From Ruminococcus sp. (lineage in GTDB: Bacteria > Bacillota > Clostridia > Oscillospirales > Ruminococcaceae), in the NCBI GenBank assembly GCA_021202895.1, contig JAJQCE010000027.1:1-63398 (forward strand): a stretch of 63,398 bases of DNA. The letters run 5' to 3'. Positions 17,945 through 27,791 of this stretch are shown here, one piece after another (the first letter of the stretch is position 1; each line of letters begins with the position of its first letter). Position numbers and translations under genes: made by a program. The notes under the pieces were generated by a model. It was not told where the DNA came from and searched no databases. It saw only the letters and a list, made by a program, of their open reading frames with translations.

Positions 17945-18799
17945 TTAGCTCCCTCCGTAGAGGAAATTGTAAATCGGCAAAAACAGCACAGAGCTTGAAA
18001 AGTCAAGCGACAGCGCTCCTCCGCTTGAGTTTACAAACATTCTGATAACCATCACATAAACAGCAGCATTTATAAGACCGCTTATCAGTCCTGCAAGCAC
18101 TCCCAGAACGCTGTCGCCGACAGACTGTGCGCCTGCCTTTAAATCAAAACCGAAAACAAACAGCAGCAGTTTTAAAATCAGCTTTACCAAGATATAAGTC
18201 AAAATGTAAAGCACCAGCTCAATAATTGAAACGCAAAGCGGAGAAATAAAATTTTCCTCGACATACTCTGCGGCATTATCGCTTGACTGTGACGCCGCCT
18301 GAATTATATCGTACATCTCATCGCTTGACAAATCATAATCGAAAATATCAAACACTCTTGACGAAAGAGCTTCTGAAAAAGCCTGCGGCAGCTTCTGCTC
18401 TAAAGCTTCAGTCAGCTCGCTTGAAAATCCGCTTGAGGAAAGTCCGTATTCTTCCGCTATTTCCTCCGCAGACTGTGCGGCGTTTCCACTTTCGCTCATT
18501 GCACTTCTTAACTCATCGTCAGAAACTTCTATTCCGTAATCGCTTAAAAGCTGCTGTGCGTTTGATACAGGATCAACGCTTTCAAAAGCTGATTTACAGC
18601 TTTCCAAAACTCTTTCACGGAAAAACGCATTATAGACAGGCTGTGCGAAAATACTTGACAATAAATACGCAAGCAAAGCCGCAATAATAAAGGTTACAAT
18701 TGAAATAACAATCCGCTTAAAGCCTTTAAATGCACCTCTTATCACAGGTACTATTATTAAAATTCCAACTATTATATCAAGCAGAAGTGAAAAAACCAT
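17945..18799 (-). CDS. CvpA family membrane protein
   Basis: A 284-residue protein. Two hydrophobic segments near the N-terminus (IVGILIIVPVIRGAFKGFKR, then about residues 30-52) enclose the CvpA-typical RGAFKGFKR loop. A long Ser/Glu-rich extracytoplasmic stretch (60-170) follows, then two more membrane helices with GDSVLGVLAGLISGLINA, the CvpA C-terminal signature. The family is linked to colicin V production in E. coli; in Firmicutes its role is unclear. It follows the DUF5711 gene by 9 bases, and the pair is a common Clostridia neighbourhood. Confidence 0.8.
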   Translation of the reverse strand: MVFSLLLDIIVGILIIVPVIRGAFKGFKRIVISIVTFIIAALLAYLLSSIFAQPVYNAFFRERVLESCKSAFESVDPVSNAQQLLSDYGIEVSDDELRSAMSESGNAAQSAEEIAEEYGLSSSGFSSELTEALEQKLPQAFSEALSSRVFDIFDYDLSSDEMYDIIQAASQSSDNAAEYVEENFISPLCVSIIELVLYILTYILVKLILKLLLFVFGFDLKAGAQSVGDSVLGVLAGLISGLINAAVYVMVIRMFVNSSGGALSLDFSSSVLFLPIYNFLYGGS

Positions 18800-18808
18800 T
18801 CTATCTCC

Positions 18809-20011
18809 TTACATTTCAAACGCTAGCTTATCAATTCCCTGCTTTCCCGAAAGATACAGCGCACCGTTTATATATACCATATCGGAGTACTCCTTTTCAA
18901 GCTCCGCCGTTGCGGCTATTGTCGCACTGAAAGCATAGGACTCAACCTTGCCTGAGCTCAAAAGCAAAACTCTGTCGTCAGCTATCCTTACAAGCTTTGA
19001 GGAGGAATCTGCTTCAACAATTCTATAGCTTTCATCACTCTGAGCGTCCGCCTGCGCTATGATAAGAGAAAAGCTGTCGTCTGTGTTCGATGAAACAAGC
19101 AATGCCGTACAAGATGAATCCATGCTCATACTTACAAGCTCTCCGTCAAAATCAAGACTTGAAACAAGTCCGCCCTCGCTTGAAACGGTATAAATTCCCG
19201 TATCGCCGACAACTACTATATTTCCCGCATCATTTTTTACACAGCCCAAAGCTAAACATTCCAAGCTGTCGCTTAGCATCTGTTCGCCGTCCTCACTGAA
19301 ATCAAGAGTGCGTGCCTGTGAATATATTTCCCCGTCATCAGAGGAAAATGTACACAGTGTGCAGCCCTCACCGTCATCGTCAATCGAAACAGCTATTATT
19401 CTCTGTGTACAGCTGTAGCTGTAAATTTCCTTTCCATCGCCGTCATAAACGGTCATGACAGAAGCGTATTTATCGCTTTCCGTCACAATTGCCGCAGTGC
19501 CGTCTGCACCTATTGCGCCTGTAAGAATAACCTCGTCTAAGCTTTTTGAATAGATCTCTCCGCTCTTGTTATAAACTGCAAAATCATATGAGCCGCTGTC
19601 AAACACCAGCACTCTTTTTGAGCTTACTCTCACAATGGGATTTGAATAGGAATAGCTGTAGCTTGAACGCTCCTTGCCGTTTTCATCATAAAAAACTAAA
19701 TTATAAGCGTCCGCTGTCATTAGATTATTTTTGACAGCGTAAATTTCATACGAATCCTCATCAGGATCAATAGGAAAGTTTCCAGATTCAAGCTCTCCAT
19801 TGTTAGCTATCGTTTCAGACGGCTTGTCAAAAATATCCTCCAGCATTGGCAGCCAAAACGGATAAGTGGTATATATTATAAGACCTATAAGCAAAACTAT
19901 CAGTACTGCTAAAATTCTTTTCAGCGTCCTGATTGAACGCTCGGTTTTGCGCACAGATTTTATATCTGTATGTACGGCTCTTTTTTCCTCGCCCTTTTTA
20001 TTGTCCGCCAT
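18809..20011 (-). CDS. DUF5711 family membrane-anchored beta-propeller-like protein
   Basis: A 400-residue protein when started at ATG 20011, which has AAAGGAGA 4-5 bases upstream; the open frame extends 11 codons further without a ribosome site. Residues 1-35 are basic and cytoplasmic. One membrane helix (RILAVLIVLLIGLIIYTTY) follows, then an extracellular domain of repeated short beta elements (ExxYSYS, VLVFDSGSYDFAVYN) resembling a propeller. Function unknown. It is co-transcribed with the CvpA gene, suggesting a shared envelope role. Confidence 0.75.
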   Translation of the reverse strand: MADNKKGEEKRAVHTDIKSVRKTERSIRTLKRILAVLIVLLIGLIIYTTYPFWLPMLEDIFDKPSETIANNGELESGNFPIDPDEDSYEIYAVKNNLMTADAYNLVFYDENGKERSSYSYSYSNPIVRVSSKRVLVFDSGSYDFAVYNKSGEIYSKSLDEVILTGAIGADGTAAIVTESDKYASVMTVYDGDGKEIYSYSCTQRIIAVSIDDDGEGCTLCTFSSDDGEIYSQARTLDFSEDGEQMLSDSLECLALGCVKNDAGNIVVVGDTGIYTVSSEGGLVSSLDFDGELVSMSMDSSCTALLVSSNTDDSFSLIIAQADAQSDESYRIVEADSSSKLVRIADDRVLLLSSGKVESYAFSATIAATAELEKEYSDMVYINGALYLSGKQGIDKLAFEM

Positions 20012-20052
20012 AACTTCTCCTTTCAAAAACCCTCTCTTTTTCACACCTTAAA

Positions 20053-20787
20053 TCAATAAAACACTCTATTTAAAATTAGTCCCTGCGGCGCAAGTGTCTT
20101 TCCCGCAAGCGTTCTGTCACCCTTTTCAAACAGCTCAGGAATAGAATCTTTCTCGATTTTTCCCTCGCCTATATACACAAGCGTGCCGACCATAATCCTA
20201 ACCATATTGTACAAAAAACCGCTTCCTGAAACGGTGAAAATCACAATTTCTCCCTCTCGCCTGACATTAAAGCTGAAAATTTCTCTGACTGTATTTTCCT
20301 TGTCGCAGTCGGCGGAGCAAAACGCTTTGAAATCGTGCGTTCCGACAAAAGCCTTTGCCTGCTCGTTCAGCAGCCTCTCGTCAATATGCTTTTGAATTAA
20401 GCAGGTACTATCGCTCAAAAACGGATTTTTCATACTGCTGTTTAAAATCCTATATTCATATTCCTTGCCCTTGCAGCAGTACCTCGCGTGAAAATCCTCA
20501 TGCGCTTGTTCACAGCTCAATATGCAAATGTCGTTAGGCAAAATATTATTCGCTCCGTTTATAATCCCCTCGCATGGTATTGCGCTTTCGGTTTTAAAGC
20601 TAAAGCAAAACTGTCTTGCGTGAACCTTAGCGTCTGTGCGCGAGCAGCCGAAAATCGTAATTTCCTCGCCGATAAGCTGAGTCAAAGCCTCCTCAACCGC
20701 CTGCTGTATGGTATAAGCGTTGCTCTGCCGCTGAAAGCCGTGATACGCAGTTCCTTTGTAAGCCATCAGCACCTTAAAATTTCTCAT
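20053..20787 (-). CDS. truA: tRNA pseudouridine synthase A
   Basis: Makes pseudouridine at positions 38-40 of tRNA anticodon arms. The 244-residue protein has the catalytic Asp in GCSRTDAKVHA near residue 52, the GxxYHGFQRQ N-terminal motif, and GSGFLYNMVRIMVGTL near residue 190, all TruA hallmarks. It lies 13 bases after ecfT, an arrangement (ecf-truA) common in Firmicutes, and often in the same transcript as ribosomal genes elsewhere. Confidence 0.95.
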   Translation of the reverse strand: MRNFKVLMAYKGTAYHGFQRQSNAYTIQQAVEEALTQLIGEEITIFGCSRTDAKVHARQFCFSFKTESAIPCEGIINGANNILPNDICILSCEQAHEDFHARYCCKGKEYEYRILNSSMKNPFLSDSTCLIQKHIDERLLNEQAKAFVGTHDFKAFCSADCDKENTVREIFSFNVRREGEIVIFTVSGSGFLYNMVRIMVGTLVYIGEGKIEKDSIPELFEKGDRTLAGKTLAPQGLILNRVFY

Positions 20788-20800
20788 AAGTATTTTTCCC

Positions 20801-21607
20801 TTATTTAATGATGATATTCAAAGCGACAACGGCGGCTATAAATATCGCCGTGTAAATTGAACCTGACAAATCTCTGTAGGTGAGCGTAAGCTGCTTCATT
20901 TTGGTTCTGCCCTCGCCGCCGTGATAACAGCGGCACTCCATCGCTGTCGCAAGCTCCTCGGCTCTGCGAAACGATGAAACAAACAGCGGTATAACAATCG
21001 GAAGCATACTCTTTACCTTTTGCTTCAAATTTCCCGTATCAAGCTCCGAGCCTCTCGCCTTCTGCGCACTCATAATCTTGTCCGTTTCCTCAATAAGAGT
21101 AGGAATAAACCTAAGCGCAATCGTCATCATCATAGCAAGCTCATGCACAGGAACCTTGATTTTTTTCAGCGGACGAAGCAGCCGCTCAATGGCATCCGTT
21201 AAATCAATCGGCGACGTGGTGTAGGTGAGAAGCGATGAGCCTATTATTAAGCAGACAATTCTCACAACCATATAAACCGCTGTGTCTAAACCCTCGTCGG
21301 TTATAGTTATAACCCAAATGCTAAAAAGCTCTTCTCCTGTAGAAACAAACAAAATATTAAGCAATGCGGTAAAAATAACAATCGGCACTATCGGCTTTAA
21401 GCTTGTCCTTATCATCGAAAACGGAATTTTCGATATAGCAAAGCTTAAGAGCGCAAAAACCACTCCCACCAAAAGAGAGTACATATTTTTCGCCGCAAAA
21501 AGCATTATTATAAAAGCAATAGTCAGCAAAAGCTTTACCCTTGCATCCATTTTATGAATAACAGAATCTCCGGGGAAATACTGTCCCAGCGTTATATCCT
21601 TAAGCAA
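20801..21607 (-). CDS. ecfT: ECF transporter transmembrane component
   Basis: A 268-residue integral membrane coupling subunit of a group II energy-coupling-factor vitamin transporter. It has the start LGQYFPGDSVIHKMDARVKLL typical of EcfT, about five membrane helices, and the two coupling motifs with Ala-Arg-Gly (AQKARGSELD) and the second ATPase-contact motif (AMECRCYHGG). It lies 7 bases after ecfA2. No substrate-binding S component is encoded nearby, so this core is presumably shared by S components elsewhere. Confidence 0.94.
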   Translation of the reverse strand: MLKDITLGQYFPGDSVIHKMDARVKLLLTIAFIIMLFAAKNMYSLLVGVVFALLSFAISKIPFSMIRTSLKPIVPIVIFTALLNILFVSTGEELFSIWVITITDEGLDTAVYMVVRIVCLIIGSSLLTYTTSPIDLTDAIERLLRPLKKIKVPVHELAMMMTIALRFIPTLIEETDKIMSAQKARGSELDTGNLKQKVKSMLPIVIPLFVSSFRRAEELATAMECRCYHGGEGRTKMKQLTLTYRDLSGSIYTAIFIAAVVALNIIIK

Positions 21608-21614
21608 ATTGTCC

Positions 21615-22478
21615 TCACACTTTCCCTTTTTCCAAAAGTCTTTCCTTTAATACCTTTTCAGCATACTTTACCGTGTATACATCCTGCGGCAGATTATATC
21701 CCATCTCGTTAAGCTTTCTAAAAATCCTCGTGACCTGCGGCGTTGACAAGCCTATCTGCTCAAGCTCCTCACTCCTTGAAAAAACCTTAGGCGGAGTATC
21801 AAAGCAGAAAACCTTTCCCTCGTTCATCACAAGTATTCTGTCCGCAATCTTCGCTATGTCCTCCATCGAGTGCGAAACCACAAGCACCGCATTTTTCTTT
21901 TGCTCGTGATAGCTCTTGATCATCTCGAATATCCTGTCTCTGCCCTGCGGATCAAGTCCTGAAGCAGGCTCGTCTAAAATCAAAACCTTAGGCTCCATCG
22001 CCATAACTCCCGCAATCGCCGCACGTCTTTTCTGTCCGCCCGAAAGCTCAAACGGTGACTTCTCCAAAAGCGCCTCGTCAAGCCCTACAAGCTTAGCTGC
22101 CGAATGTATTCTTCGATCAATTTCTCCCTCGTCAAGCCCCATATTTTTAGGTCCGTACCCTATATCCTTATACACCGTTTCCTCAAAAAGCTGATATTCG
22201 GGATACTGAAAAACCAGTCCGACTTTAAAGCGCACGGTTCTCAGCTTTTCCTTGTCCTCAATAAAATCCTCGCCGTCAACAATCACCTTGCCCGACGACG
22301 GCTTAAGCAGTCCGTTAAAGTGCTGAATAAGCGTAGATTTTCCCGAGCCAGTATGCCCTATAATTCCGACAATCTCACCATCGTTTATCTCAATACTCAC
22401 CTTGTCAAGAGCCGTCTTTTTAAACGGCGTATTTTCTCCGTAAATGTAGGTAAGCTCCTGCGTCTGAATAACCGACAT
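21615..22478 (-). CDS. ecfA2: ECF transporter ATPase A2
   Basis: A 287-residue cytoplasmic ATPase of the ECF core. It has Walker A GHTGSGKST, Q-loop VFQYPEYQLFEETVYKD, signature LSGGQKRR, Walker B VLILDEPASGLDPQGR and the H-loop Ser-His. The C-terminal domain with VTRIFRKLNEMGYNLP is the EcfA-specific extension. It follows ecfA1 by 18 bases and precedes ecfT. Confidence 0.94.
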   Translation of the reverse strand: MSVIQTQELTYIYGENTPFKKTALDKVSIEINDGEIVGIIGHTGSGKSTLIQHFNGLLKPSSGKVIVDGEDFIEDKEKLRTVRFKVGLVFQYPEYQLFEETVYKDIGYGPKNMGLDEGEIDRRIHSAAKLVGLDEALLEKSPFELSGGQKRRAAIAGVMAMEPKVLILDEPASGLDPQGRDRIFEMIKSYHEQKKNAVLVVSHSMEDIAKIADRILVMNEGKVFCFDTPPKVFSRSEELEQIGLSTPQVTRIFRKLNEMGYNLPQDVYTVKYAEKVLKERLLEKGKV

Positions 22479-22496
22479 CTTTTCCCTTTCCTTTTT

Positions 22497-23333
22497 CTAT
22501 CCCAAAAGCCTGCTTATCGCTTTAGCACATTCGTCCTCAGTCAGAATATCCTTCGGCATCTCAAAGCCTGCCTTTCTTAGTCTCCATGCAAGCTCCGTCG
22601 CCTGCGGAACGTCAAGTCCTAAATTCTTCATCGTTTCCACCTGTGAAAAAATCTGCTTCGGCGTGCCGTCAATCATTATTTCGCCCTCGTCAATCACAAC
22701 TACCCTCTGTGCCTGCGCCGCCTCGTCCATATAATGAGTGATAAGCACGATTGTAACCTCACGCTCTTTATTAAGCTTCTTTATCGTACTCATAACCTCG
22801 CTTCTTCCTCTCGGGTCAAGCATAGCGGTAGGCTCGTCAAGCAAAATGCAGTCGGGATCCATCGCAAGTATTCCCGCTATAGCAACTCTTTGCTTTTGTC
22901 CGCCCGAAAGCTTGTGTGGAGCGTACATACGATAATCGTACATATCCACAGCCTTTAGCGCTTCGTCAACTCTCCTGCGGATTTCCTTAGGCTCAACCCC
23001 CAGATTTTCAAGTGCAAACGCTGCGTCCTCCTCGACAATTGTCGCAACTATCTGATTGTCAGGATTTTGAAAAACCATTCCCGTACAGCTGCGTATATCA
23101 AGCAGATTTTTCTCATCGCCTGTATCCATCCCGTTTACCTTAACGCTGCCGCTGTCGGGAATATTTATAGCGTTAAAATGCTTTGCAAGCGTCGATTTTC
23201 CCGAACCGTTATGCCCTAATACTGCGACAAATTCGCCCTTTTCAACGCTAAGTGAAACGCCCTTGAGAACATCGTTCACTCCTGCCTTTTCATACGAAAA
23301 GGATATGTTGTCTGCATCTAAAAATACGTTCAT
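22497..23333 (-). CDS. ecfA1: ECF transporter ATPase A1
   Basis: A 278-residue partner ATPase. The ATG at 23333 ([14 protein letters not shown]) has GGAAAGG upstream and gives the family length; 28 upstream codons in the same frame overlap the preceding gene and are not used. It has Walker [11 protein letters not shown]-loop [17 protein letters not shown], signature LSGGQKQR, Walker [17 protein letters not shown] and [10 protein letters not shown]-type switch (LITHYMDE). A1 and A2 form the heterodimer that drives EcfT. Confidence 0.94.
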   Translation of the reverse strand: MNVFLDADNISFSYEKAGVNDVLKGVSLSVEKGEFVAVLGHNGSGKSTLAKHFNAINIPDSGSVKVNGMDTGDEKNLLDIRSCTGMVFQNPDNQIVATIVEEDAAFALENLGVEPKEIRRRVDEALKAVDMYDYRMYAPHKLSGGQKQRVAIAGILAMDPDCILLDEPTAMLDPRGRSEVMSTIKKLNKEREVTIVLITHYMDEAAQAQRVVVIDEGEIMIDGTPKQIFSQVETMKNLGLDVPQATELAWRLRKAGFEMPKDILTEDECAKAISRLLG

Positions 23334-23361
23334 TTTACCTTTCCTTTTTTTAAGCCTTGCG

Positions 23362-24042
23362 TTATAATGATTTATTTTTTTGCGCATAGCTGTCAAAGCC
23401 GTCAATACAAAAATCATAAATAAATTGCTTTATATCATTTTCGTCAGCCGTTTCATAATAGTTAATCAGCAAAGACAAAAAATCACGCTGTCTGTCAACA
23501 GGAATTGAAATAATACCTGCGCCATAGCTAATCATAATTTTATTTGCGGCAAGCTGCGCCGTCCTTTTGTTGCCGTCCATAAAAAGCTGAGCTCGCATAA
23601 TGTAAAGCATAACGTCAATGCCAACGTCCGTTGCAGAAGCCGCTTCGCTGTTTATGCCATCAAAGAATCGGACAACCTCTTCCTCGTTCGGTATATCAGG
23701 CTTCCATAAAGTGCCGCCAATTTTAACGTCTGTCCGCCGTAAATTTTCTGCGTCAATTACAATGCCTCTGCCTATTTCCTGATTAAGCTGTCTTACAAAT
23801 CTAAGATTAAGCGGATAATCTATATTTTCAAGAATAAACTGCCATGCGTGCTTTAAATTATTTACCTTTATCGTTTCCTCAATGCTAAGACCAGCTACTG
23901 CTCTGCCCTCGTAAATCTCCTGGGTATCAGGATAGGTAACGCCCACGCCCTCCAGCCTTGCTTCGCTGTAGATGCTGTCAACGATATTCCTTTTTGCATA
24001 CATAATGTTATCTTCAGCAGTCAGGTTGTATTTGTTTTCCAT
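23362..24042 (-). CDS. Fic/Doc-fold protein with substituted catalytic histidine
   Basis: A 226-residue protein from ATG 24042 (AAAGGGA upstream). Fic-domain helices are followed by [12 protein letters not shown] near residue 155, which aligns with the Fic/Doc core HxFxxGNKR-TA. The residue at the catalytic His position is Gln. Fic enzymes transfer AMP or phosphate to target proteins using that His, so this one may be inactive or a variant subfamily. Earlier features include [15 protein letters not shown], a Fic flap-like region. There is no adjacent small antitoxin. It sits between the TIGR04076 remnant and ecfA1 on the same strand. Confidence 0.8.
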   Translation of the reverse strand: MENKYNLTAEDNIMYAKRNIVDSIYSEARLEGVGVTYPDTQEIYEGRAVAGLSIEETIKVNNLKHAWQFILENIDYPLNLRFVRQLNQEIGRGIVIDAENLRRTDVKIGGTLWKPDIPNEEEVVRFFDGINSEAASATDVGIDVMLYIMRAQLFMDGNKRTAQLAANKIMISYGAGIISIPVDRQRDFLSLLINYYETADENDIKQFIYDFCIDGFDSYAQKNKSL

Positions 24043-24056
24043 TTTTACATTTCCCT

Positions 24057-24473
24057 TTATTCTACATCTATCCACTCTATCTTAAAAATCACAGGTCTTG
24101 TTCCGTCGTTGCAGCAGGCTATCATAACCTTGTCGTCGTTCATACAGCCGTGCATAATGCTTCCGCTCTGCAAAGCTGTGTAAATGTATCGGCTGACTGC
24201 GTCCCACGCTTCCGAGCAAAACGGCACTCCGTCAGCTCCTGCGTGAGCAGTTCCAGGAGAATGAATCAAATCCTCATCAGGCTCTCCCGACTTCACAAGA
24301 GTACCTGCTCCCATATGCCAGAAGTCATCTCTTTCGTCATTACGGCAAAGTATAAATTCATCGCCGACATTATAGCACGGACATTTTCCGCTCTGCGGTA
24401 TGGCGCAAAACTGCTCCTGCAATTACAGATAAAGCTTTTTGTCAACTACCGTAACCTTACACCTATGCTCCAT
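24057..24473 (-). pseudogene. TIGR04076 family gene interrupted by an in-frame TAA
   Basis: From ATG 24473 the frame reads MEHRCKVTVVDKKLYL, then TAA (24423-24425), then LQEQFCAIPQSGKCPCYNVGDEFIL and on to a normal end (ACCNDGTRPVIFKIEWIDVE). The part before the stop is the conserved start of TIGR04076 proteins (small Cys-rich proteins of unknown function), so a single nonsense codon splits an otherwise intact 138-codon gene. A TTG just after the stop could restart a 121-residue protein but has no ribosome site. The upstream methyltransferase stop lies 5 bases away. Confidence 0.75.
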
Positions 24474-24478
24474 TAAAA

Positions 24479-25345
24479 CTACTTGCTTTCCCATATCGCC
24501 GTTGAGCCGCACGGAAGAAACAAGCCTGACGACTGAACCTTAAGTCCGATTTCGTCTGCGAAAACATTTCCTCCAAAGCGTTTTGCAATTCCCTCACCCA
24601 GTATATATGCCATAACCGACGGCGAAAGTCCTGTGGTATAGCTGTTAAGCAAAAAGAAAATCGCTTTGTCGTCAAGCAGCTGTGCGCAAAGCTTAACTAG
24701 CTCAAAGATACAGTCCTCAAGCTTCCACACCTCGCCGTTAGGTCCTCGTCCGTAGCTTGGCGGATCCATTATAATCGCATCATAGCGATTACCTCGTCTT
24801 ATTTCACGCTTTACAAACTTCTCACAGTCGTCCACCAGCCAACGAATCGGCTTATCTGAAAGAGAGCTTTGCGCTGCGTTTTCTCTTGCCCACGAAACCA
24901 TTCCCTTTGAAGCGTCAACGTGAGTTACACTCGCTCCCGCTCTTGCGCAAGCAAGCGTTGCGCCGCCTGTGTAGGCAAAGAGATTTAGCACCTTAACCTG
25001 ACGAGAAGAGTGCTTTATTTTCTCGCTCATATAATCCCAGTTCACCGCCTGCTCAGGAAAAAGCCCAGTGTGCTTAAAGCCTGTCGGACGAATTATAAAC
25101 TTAAGATCGTGATAGCCTATAGTCCACCTTTCGGGGAGCTGTTTTCTTACCTCCCACTCGCCGCCGCCCTTTTTTGAGCGGTGATAAACTGCGTCCGCTT
25201 GATTCCAAAGCTTAGTTTCGTGCGGAGTGTTCCAAATAATCTGCGGATCCGGACGCACCAAAAGCTTGCCGCCCCAGCTTTCAAGCTTTTCTCCGCCAGA
25301 AGCGTCTATTATTTTATAATCCTGCCATTTGTCCGCTGTTCTCAT
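24479..25345 (-). CDS. Class I SAM-dependent RNA methyltransferase, RlmI-like
   Basis: A 288-residue methyltransferase of the PF10672 group. It has the SAM-binding motif VLNLFAYTGGATLACARAGA near residue 125, a following acidic VTHVDASKGMVSWARENA, and the target-base motif DPPSYGRGPNGEVW near residue 200. Relatives methylate 23S rRNA cytosine C5 (RlmI) or other RNA, but this form lacks the N-terminal PUA domain of RlmI, so the exact target is open. Its start abuts the glmM stop. Confidence 0.85.
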   Translation of the reverse strand: MRTADKWQDYKIIDASGGEKLESWGGKLLVRPDPQIIWNTPHETKLWNQADAVYHRSKKGGGEWEVRKQLPERWTIGYHDLKFIIRPTGFKHTGLFPEQAVNWDYMSEKIKHSSRQVKVLNLFAYTGGATLACARAGASVTHVDASKGMVSWARENAAQSSLSDKPIRWLVDDCEKFVKREIRRGNRYDAIIMDPPSYGRGPNGEVWKLEDCIFELVKLCAQLLDDKAIFFLLNSYTTGLSPSVMAYILGEGIAKRFGGNVFADEIGLKVQSSGLFLPCGSTAIWESK

Positions 25346-26695
25346 TTACATTTCTCTTACTTTCTCCGCCGTCTGCTCTGCAAGCTCGGTTATCTGACTG
25401 ATGTCCCTGCCTTCAAGCATTATCCTCACCAGCGGCTCTGTTCCGCTTTCACGCACAAGTATTCTTCCATCGCTTCCCAAAAGCTGCTCAATCTCTTTAA
25501 TCTTTTCAGTAACCGCTTGGTTTTTGCTCCACAAGCCCTTTTTGTCCGCTGTGATTTTAACATTGACAAGCACCTGCGGAAAGCTCTCCATTTCTCCTGC
25601 AAGCTCGCTGGCTTTTTTCTTGCTCTGCGCCATGATTTCCAAAAGCTTAAGACCTGTAAGCTCTCCGTCGCCCGTGGTCGAATAATCGAGCATAATCACA
25701 TGACCCGACTGTTCTCCGCCTAAATTAAATCCGCCCTCAAGCATACGCTCAAGCACATACCTGTCGCCCACAGCGGTTTTCTCCGCCGCAATTTTCTCAG
25801 CTTCAGCAAACTTGTAAAACCCGATATTTGTCATAACCGTCACAACGCAGGTATCCTTGCCAAGACTGCCGTTTTGCTTAAAATACTTTGAAAAAATCGC
25901 AAGCAGCTTGTCGCCGTCTATCATCTCACCGTTTTCGTCAACCGCAAGACAGCGATCCGCATCGCCGTCAAACGCAAGCCCCACGTCTGCGTTAAGCTCA
26001 CTCACCTTAGCGATTAAATTCTCCATATGAGTAGAACCGCAGCTATCATTTATATTAGTTCCGTCAGGCTCTGCGCTGATAAAGATGCAGTCAGCTCCCA
26101 GCTCTGTAAAAATCCTCTTGGCGCACCTGCTTGCCGCACCGTTTGCGCAGTCTATTACAGCCCTTATTCCGCTTAGATCCGCCTTAGCCGCCAATTTTAT
26201 ATATTCAGTATACTCGTCAGCCGCCTGCTCAAAATGGACTATCCTGCCCACCTCACAGCCGTCCTTAACCGCAAGCCTTTCAGGAGCGTCCAAAATCAGA
26301 GCCTCTATTTTTTCCTCTGTTTCATCGTCCAACTTAAAGCCAGTAGAAGAAAAAAGCTTGATCCCGTTAAACTCAACCGAGTTGTGAGATGCGCTTATTA
26401 CAACTCCTGCGTCTGCGCCGTGCTTTCTCACAAGATACGCTGTCGCAGGCGTAGGAACAACTCCCAGAATATAAGCGTCCGCTCCCACAGAGCATATTCC
26501 TGCCACAAGTGCCGCTTCAAGCACGTCGCCTGAAATTCTCGTGTCCTTGCCGATAAAAATCTTCGGCTTGCTTTGGCAGCCCTCAGCTAAAACCAAAGCC
26601 GCCGCACGTCCTATCTGCATCGCAAGCTCAGTCGTAAGCTCGCTTATCGCAACTCCTCTTACTCCGTCAGTTCCAAAAAGTCTTCCCATCTCCAA
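25346..26695 (-). CDS. glmM: Phosphoglucosamine mutase
   Basis: Interconverts glucosamine-6-P and glucosamine-1-P for UDP-GlcNAc and peptidoglycan synthesis. 449 residues as annotated from the upstream codon; MGRLFGTDGVRG near the N-terminus is the family start. It has the active-site phosphoserine loop ISASHNSVEFNG near residue 100, the metal loop DGDADRCLAVD near 240, GGEQSGH near 325, and the phosphate-binding RESGTEPLVRIM near 420. It shares the strand with murA further upstream, consistent with wall synthesis. Confidence 0.96.
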   Translation of the reverse strand: MEMGRLFGTDGVRGVAISELTTELAMQIGRAAALVLAEGCQSKPKIFIGKDTRISGDVLEAALVAGICSVGADAYILGVVPTPATAYLVRKHGADAGVVISASHNSVEFNGIKLFSSTGFKLDDETEEKIEALILDAPERLAVKDGCEVGRIVHFEQAADEYTEYIKLAAKADLSGIRAVIDCANGAASRCAKRIFTELGADCIFISAEPDGTNINDSCGSTHMENLIAKVSELNADVGLAFDGDADRCLAVDENGEMIDGDKLLAIFSKYFKQNGSLGKDTCVVTVMTNIGFYKFAEAEKIAAEKTAVGDRYVLERMLEGGFNLGGEQSGHVIMLDYSTTGDGELTGLKLLEIMAQSKKKASELAGEMESFPQVLVNVKITADKKGLWSKNQAVTEKIKEIEQLLGSDGRILVRESGTEPLVRIMLEGRDISQITELAEQTAEKVREM

Positions 26696-26724
26696 GTTTC
26701 TCCTTTATATCTGTTATTTTGCTT

Positions 26725-27765
26725 TTAAAGGTGCATTTGTCCGTCCTTTAAAATCCCCAGATGGTCATAGGCAAGCTGTGTCGCAACTCTGCCTCTCGGT
26801 GTCTTTGAAATAAATCCCAGCTGCATAAGATACGGCTCGCATACGTCCTCAAGTGTCACCGACTCCTCGCCGATTGCCGCTGCAAGAGTTTGCAGTCCGA
26901 CAGGTCCTCCGCCGTAGCCCTTTATAATCATCTCAAGCAGTCTGCGGTCAAGCTTGTCAAGCCCTAAATCATCTATCTCAAGTCTGTCAAGCGCAAATTT
27001 CGCTATCTCCTCCGTGATAGTTCCATCGCCCATAATCTGCGCATAATCTCTTGTTCGGCGCAGCATTCTGTTCGCAATTCTCGGAGTTCCCCTTGAACGC
27101 GCAGCAAGCTCCATAGCTCCGCCCTGAGTGCATACCACGCCTAAAATAATCGCTGAACGCTGAATAATTGTCGTGAGCTGTTCAGGCGTGTACAATTCCA
27201 ACCGCTCGATTATTCCAAAGCGGTCTCGTAGCGGTGCGCTAAGCTGTCCTGAACGGGTAGTTGCGCCGATAAGCGTAAACCTGTTAAGCTCAATCCTGAT
27301 AGACCTTGCCGCAGGGCCCTTTCCCATAATAATATCGAGCGCATAATCCTCAAGCGCAGGATAGAGAATCTCCTCAACCTGCCTTGAAAGCCTGTGAATC
27401 TCATCTATAAAAAGCACGTCGCCGTTTTCAAGATTAGTCAGAAGCGCAGCCAAATCGCCCGGCTTTTCAATCGCAGGACCTGACGTCGTTCTAATATTTA
27501 CTCCCATCTCGTGCGCAATTATCATTGAAAGCGTCGTCTTGCCCAGTCCGGGAGGTCCGTACAGCAAAACATGGTCGAGTGAATCGCCTCTTTGCTTTGC
27601 CGCTTCAATACAAATTCTGACATTCTCCTTAACGCTATCCTGCCCGATATATTCGTCAAGCGTCTTAGGGCGCAGTCCTACCTCAAAATCATCAGTCGTA
27701 TCAGGTTCCTGCTCTATCGGCGAAACCACTCTGTTCTCAAAATTAAATTCGCCCTCTTCTATCAT
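26725..27765 (-). CDS. ruvB: Holliday junction branch migration ATPase RuvB
   Basis: A hexameric AAA+ motor that drives branch migration with RuvA. 346 residues with Walker [11 protein letters not shown], Walker B FIDEIHRL, sensor 1 LIGATTRSG, arginine finger region PLRDRFGI, and the C-terminal winged helix ([11 protein letters not shown]). Its start lies 26 bases after the ruvA stop. Confidence 0.97.
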   Translation of the reverse strand: MIEEGEFNFENRVVSPIEQEPDTTDDFEVGLRPKTLDEYIGQDSVKENVRICIEAAKQRGDSLDHVLLYGPPGLGKTTLSMIIAHEMGVNIRTTSGPAIEKPGDLAALLTNLENGDVLFIDEIHRLSRQVEEILYPALEDYALDIIMGKGPAARSIRIELNRFTLIGATTRSGQLSAPLRDRFGIIERLELYTPEQLTTIIQRSAIILGVVCTQGGAMELAARSRGTPRIANRMLRRTRDYAQIMGDGTITEEIAKFALDRLEIDDLGLDKLDRRLLEMIIKGYGGGPVGLQTLAAAIGEESVTLEDVCEPYLMQLGFISKTPRGRVATQLAYDHLGILKDGQMHL

Positions 27766-27791
27766 AATTATTCTCCGTACTGTTTTTTATT

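Noticed and set aside
24423-24425. Recoding of the in-frame TAA
   Set aside because: TAA is not used for selenocysteine or pyrrolysine, and no recoding element is seen. A nonsense mutation is simpler.
23362-24473. Toxin-antitoxin pair made of the Fic protein and the adjacent small gene
   Set aside because: The small gene belongs to TIGR04076 and is interrupted, and the Fic protein lacks its catalytic His. Neither has an antitoxin motif.
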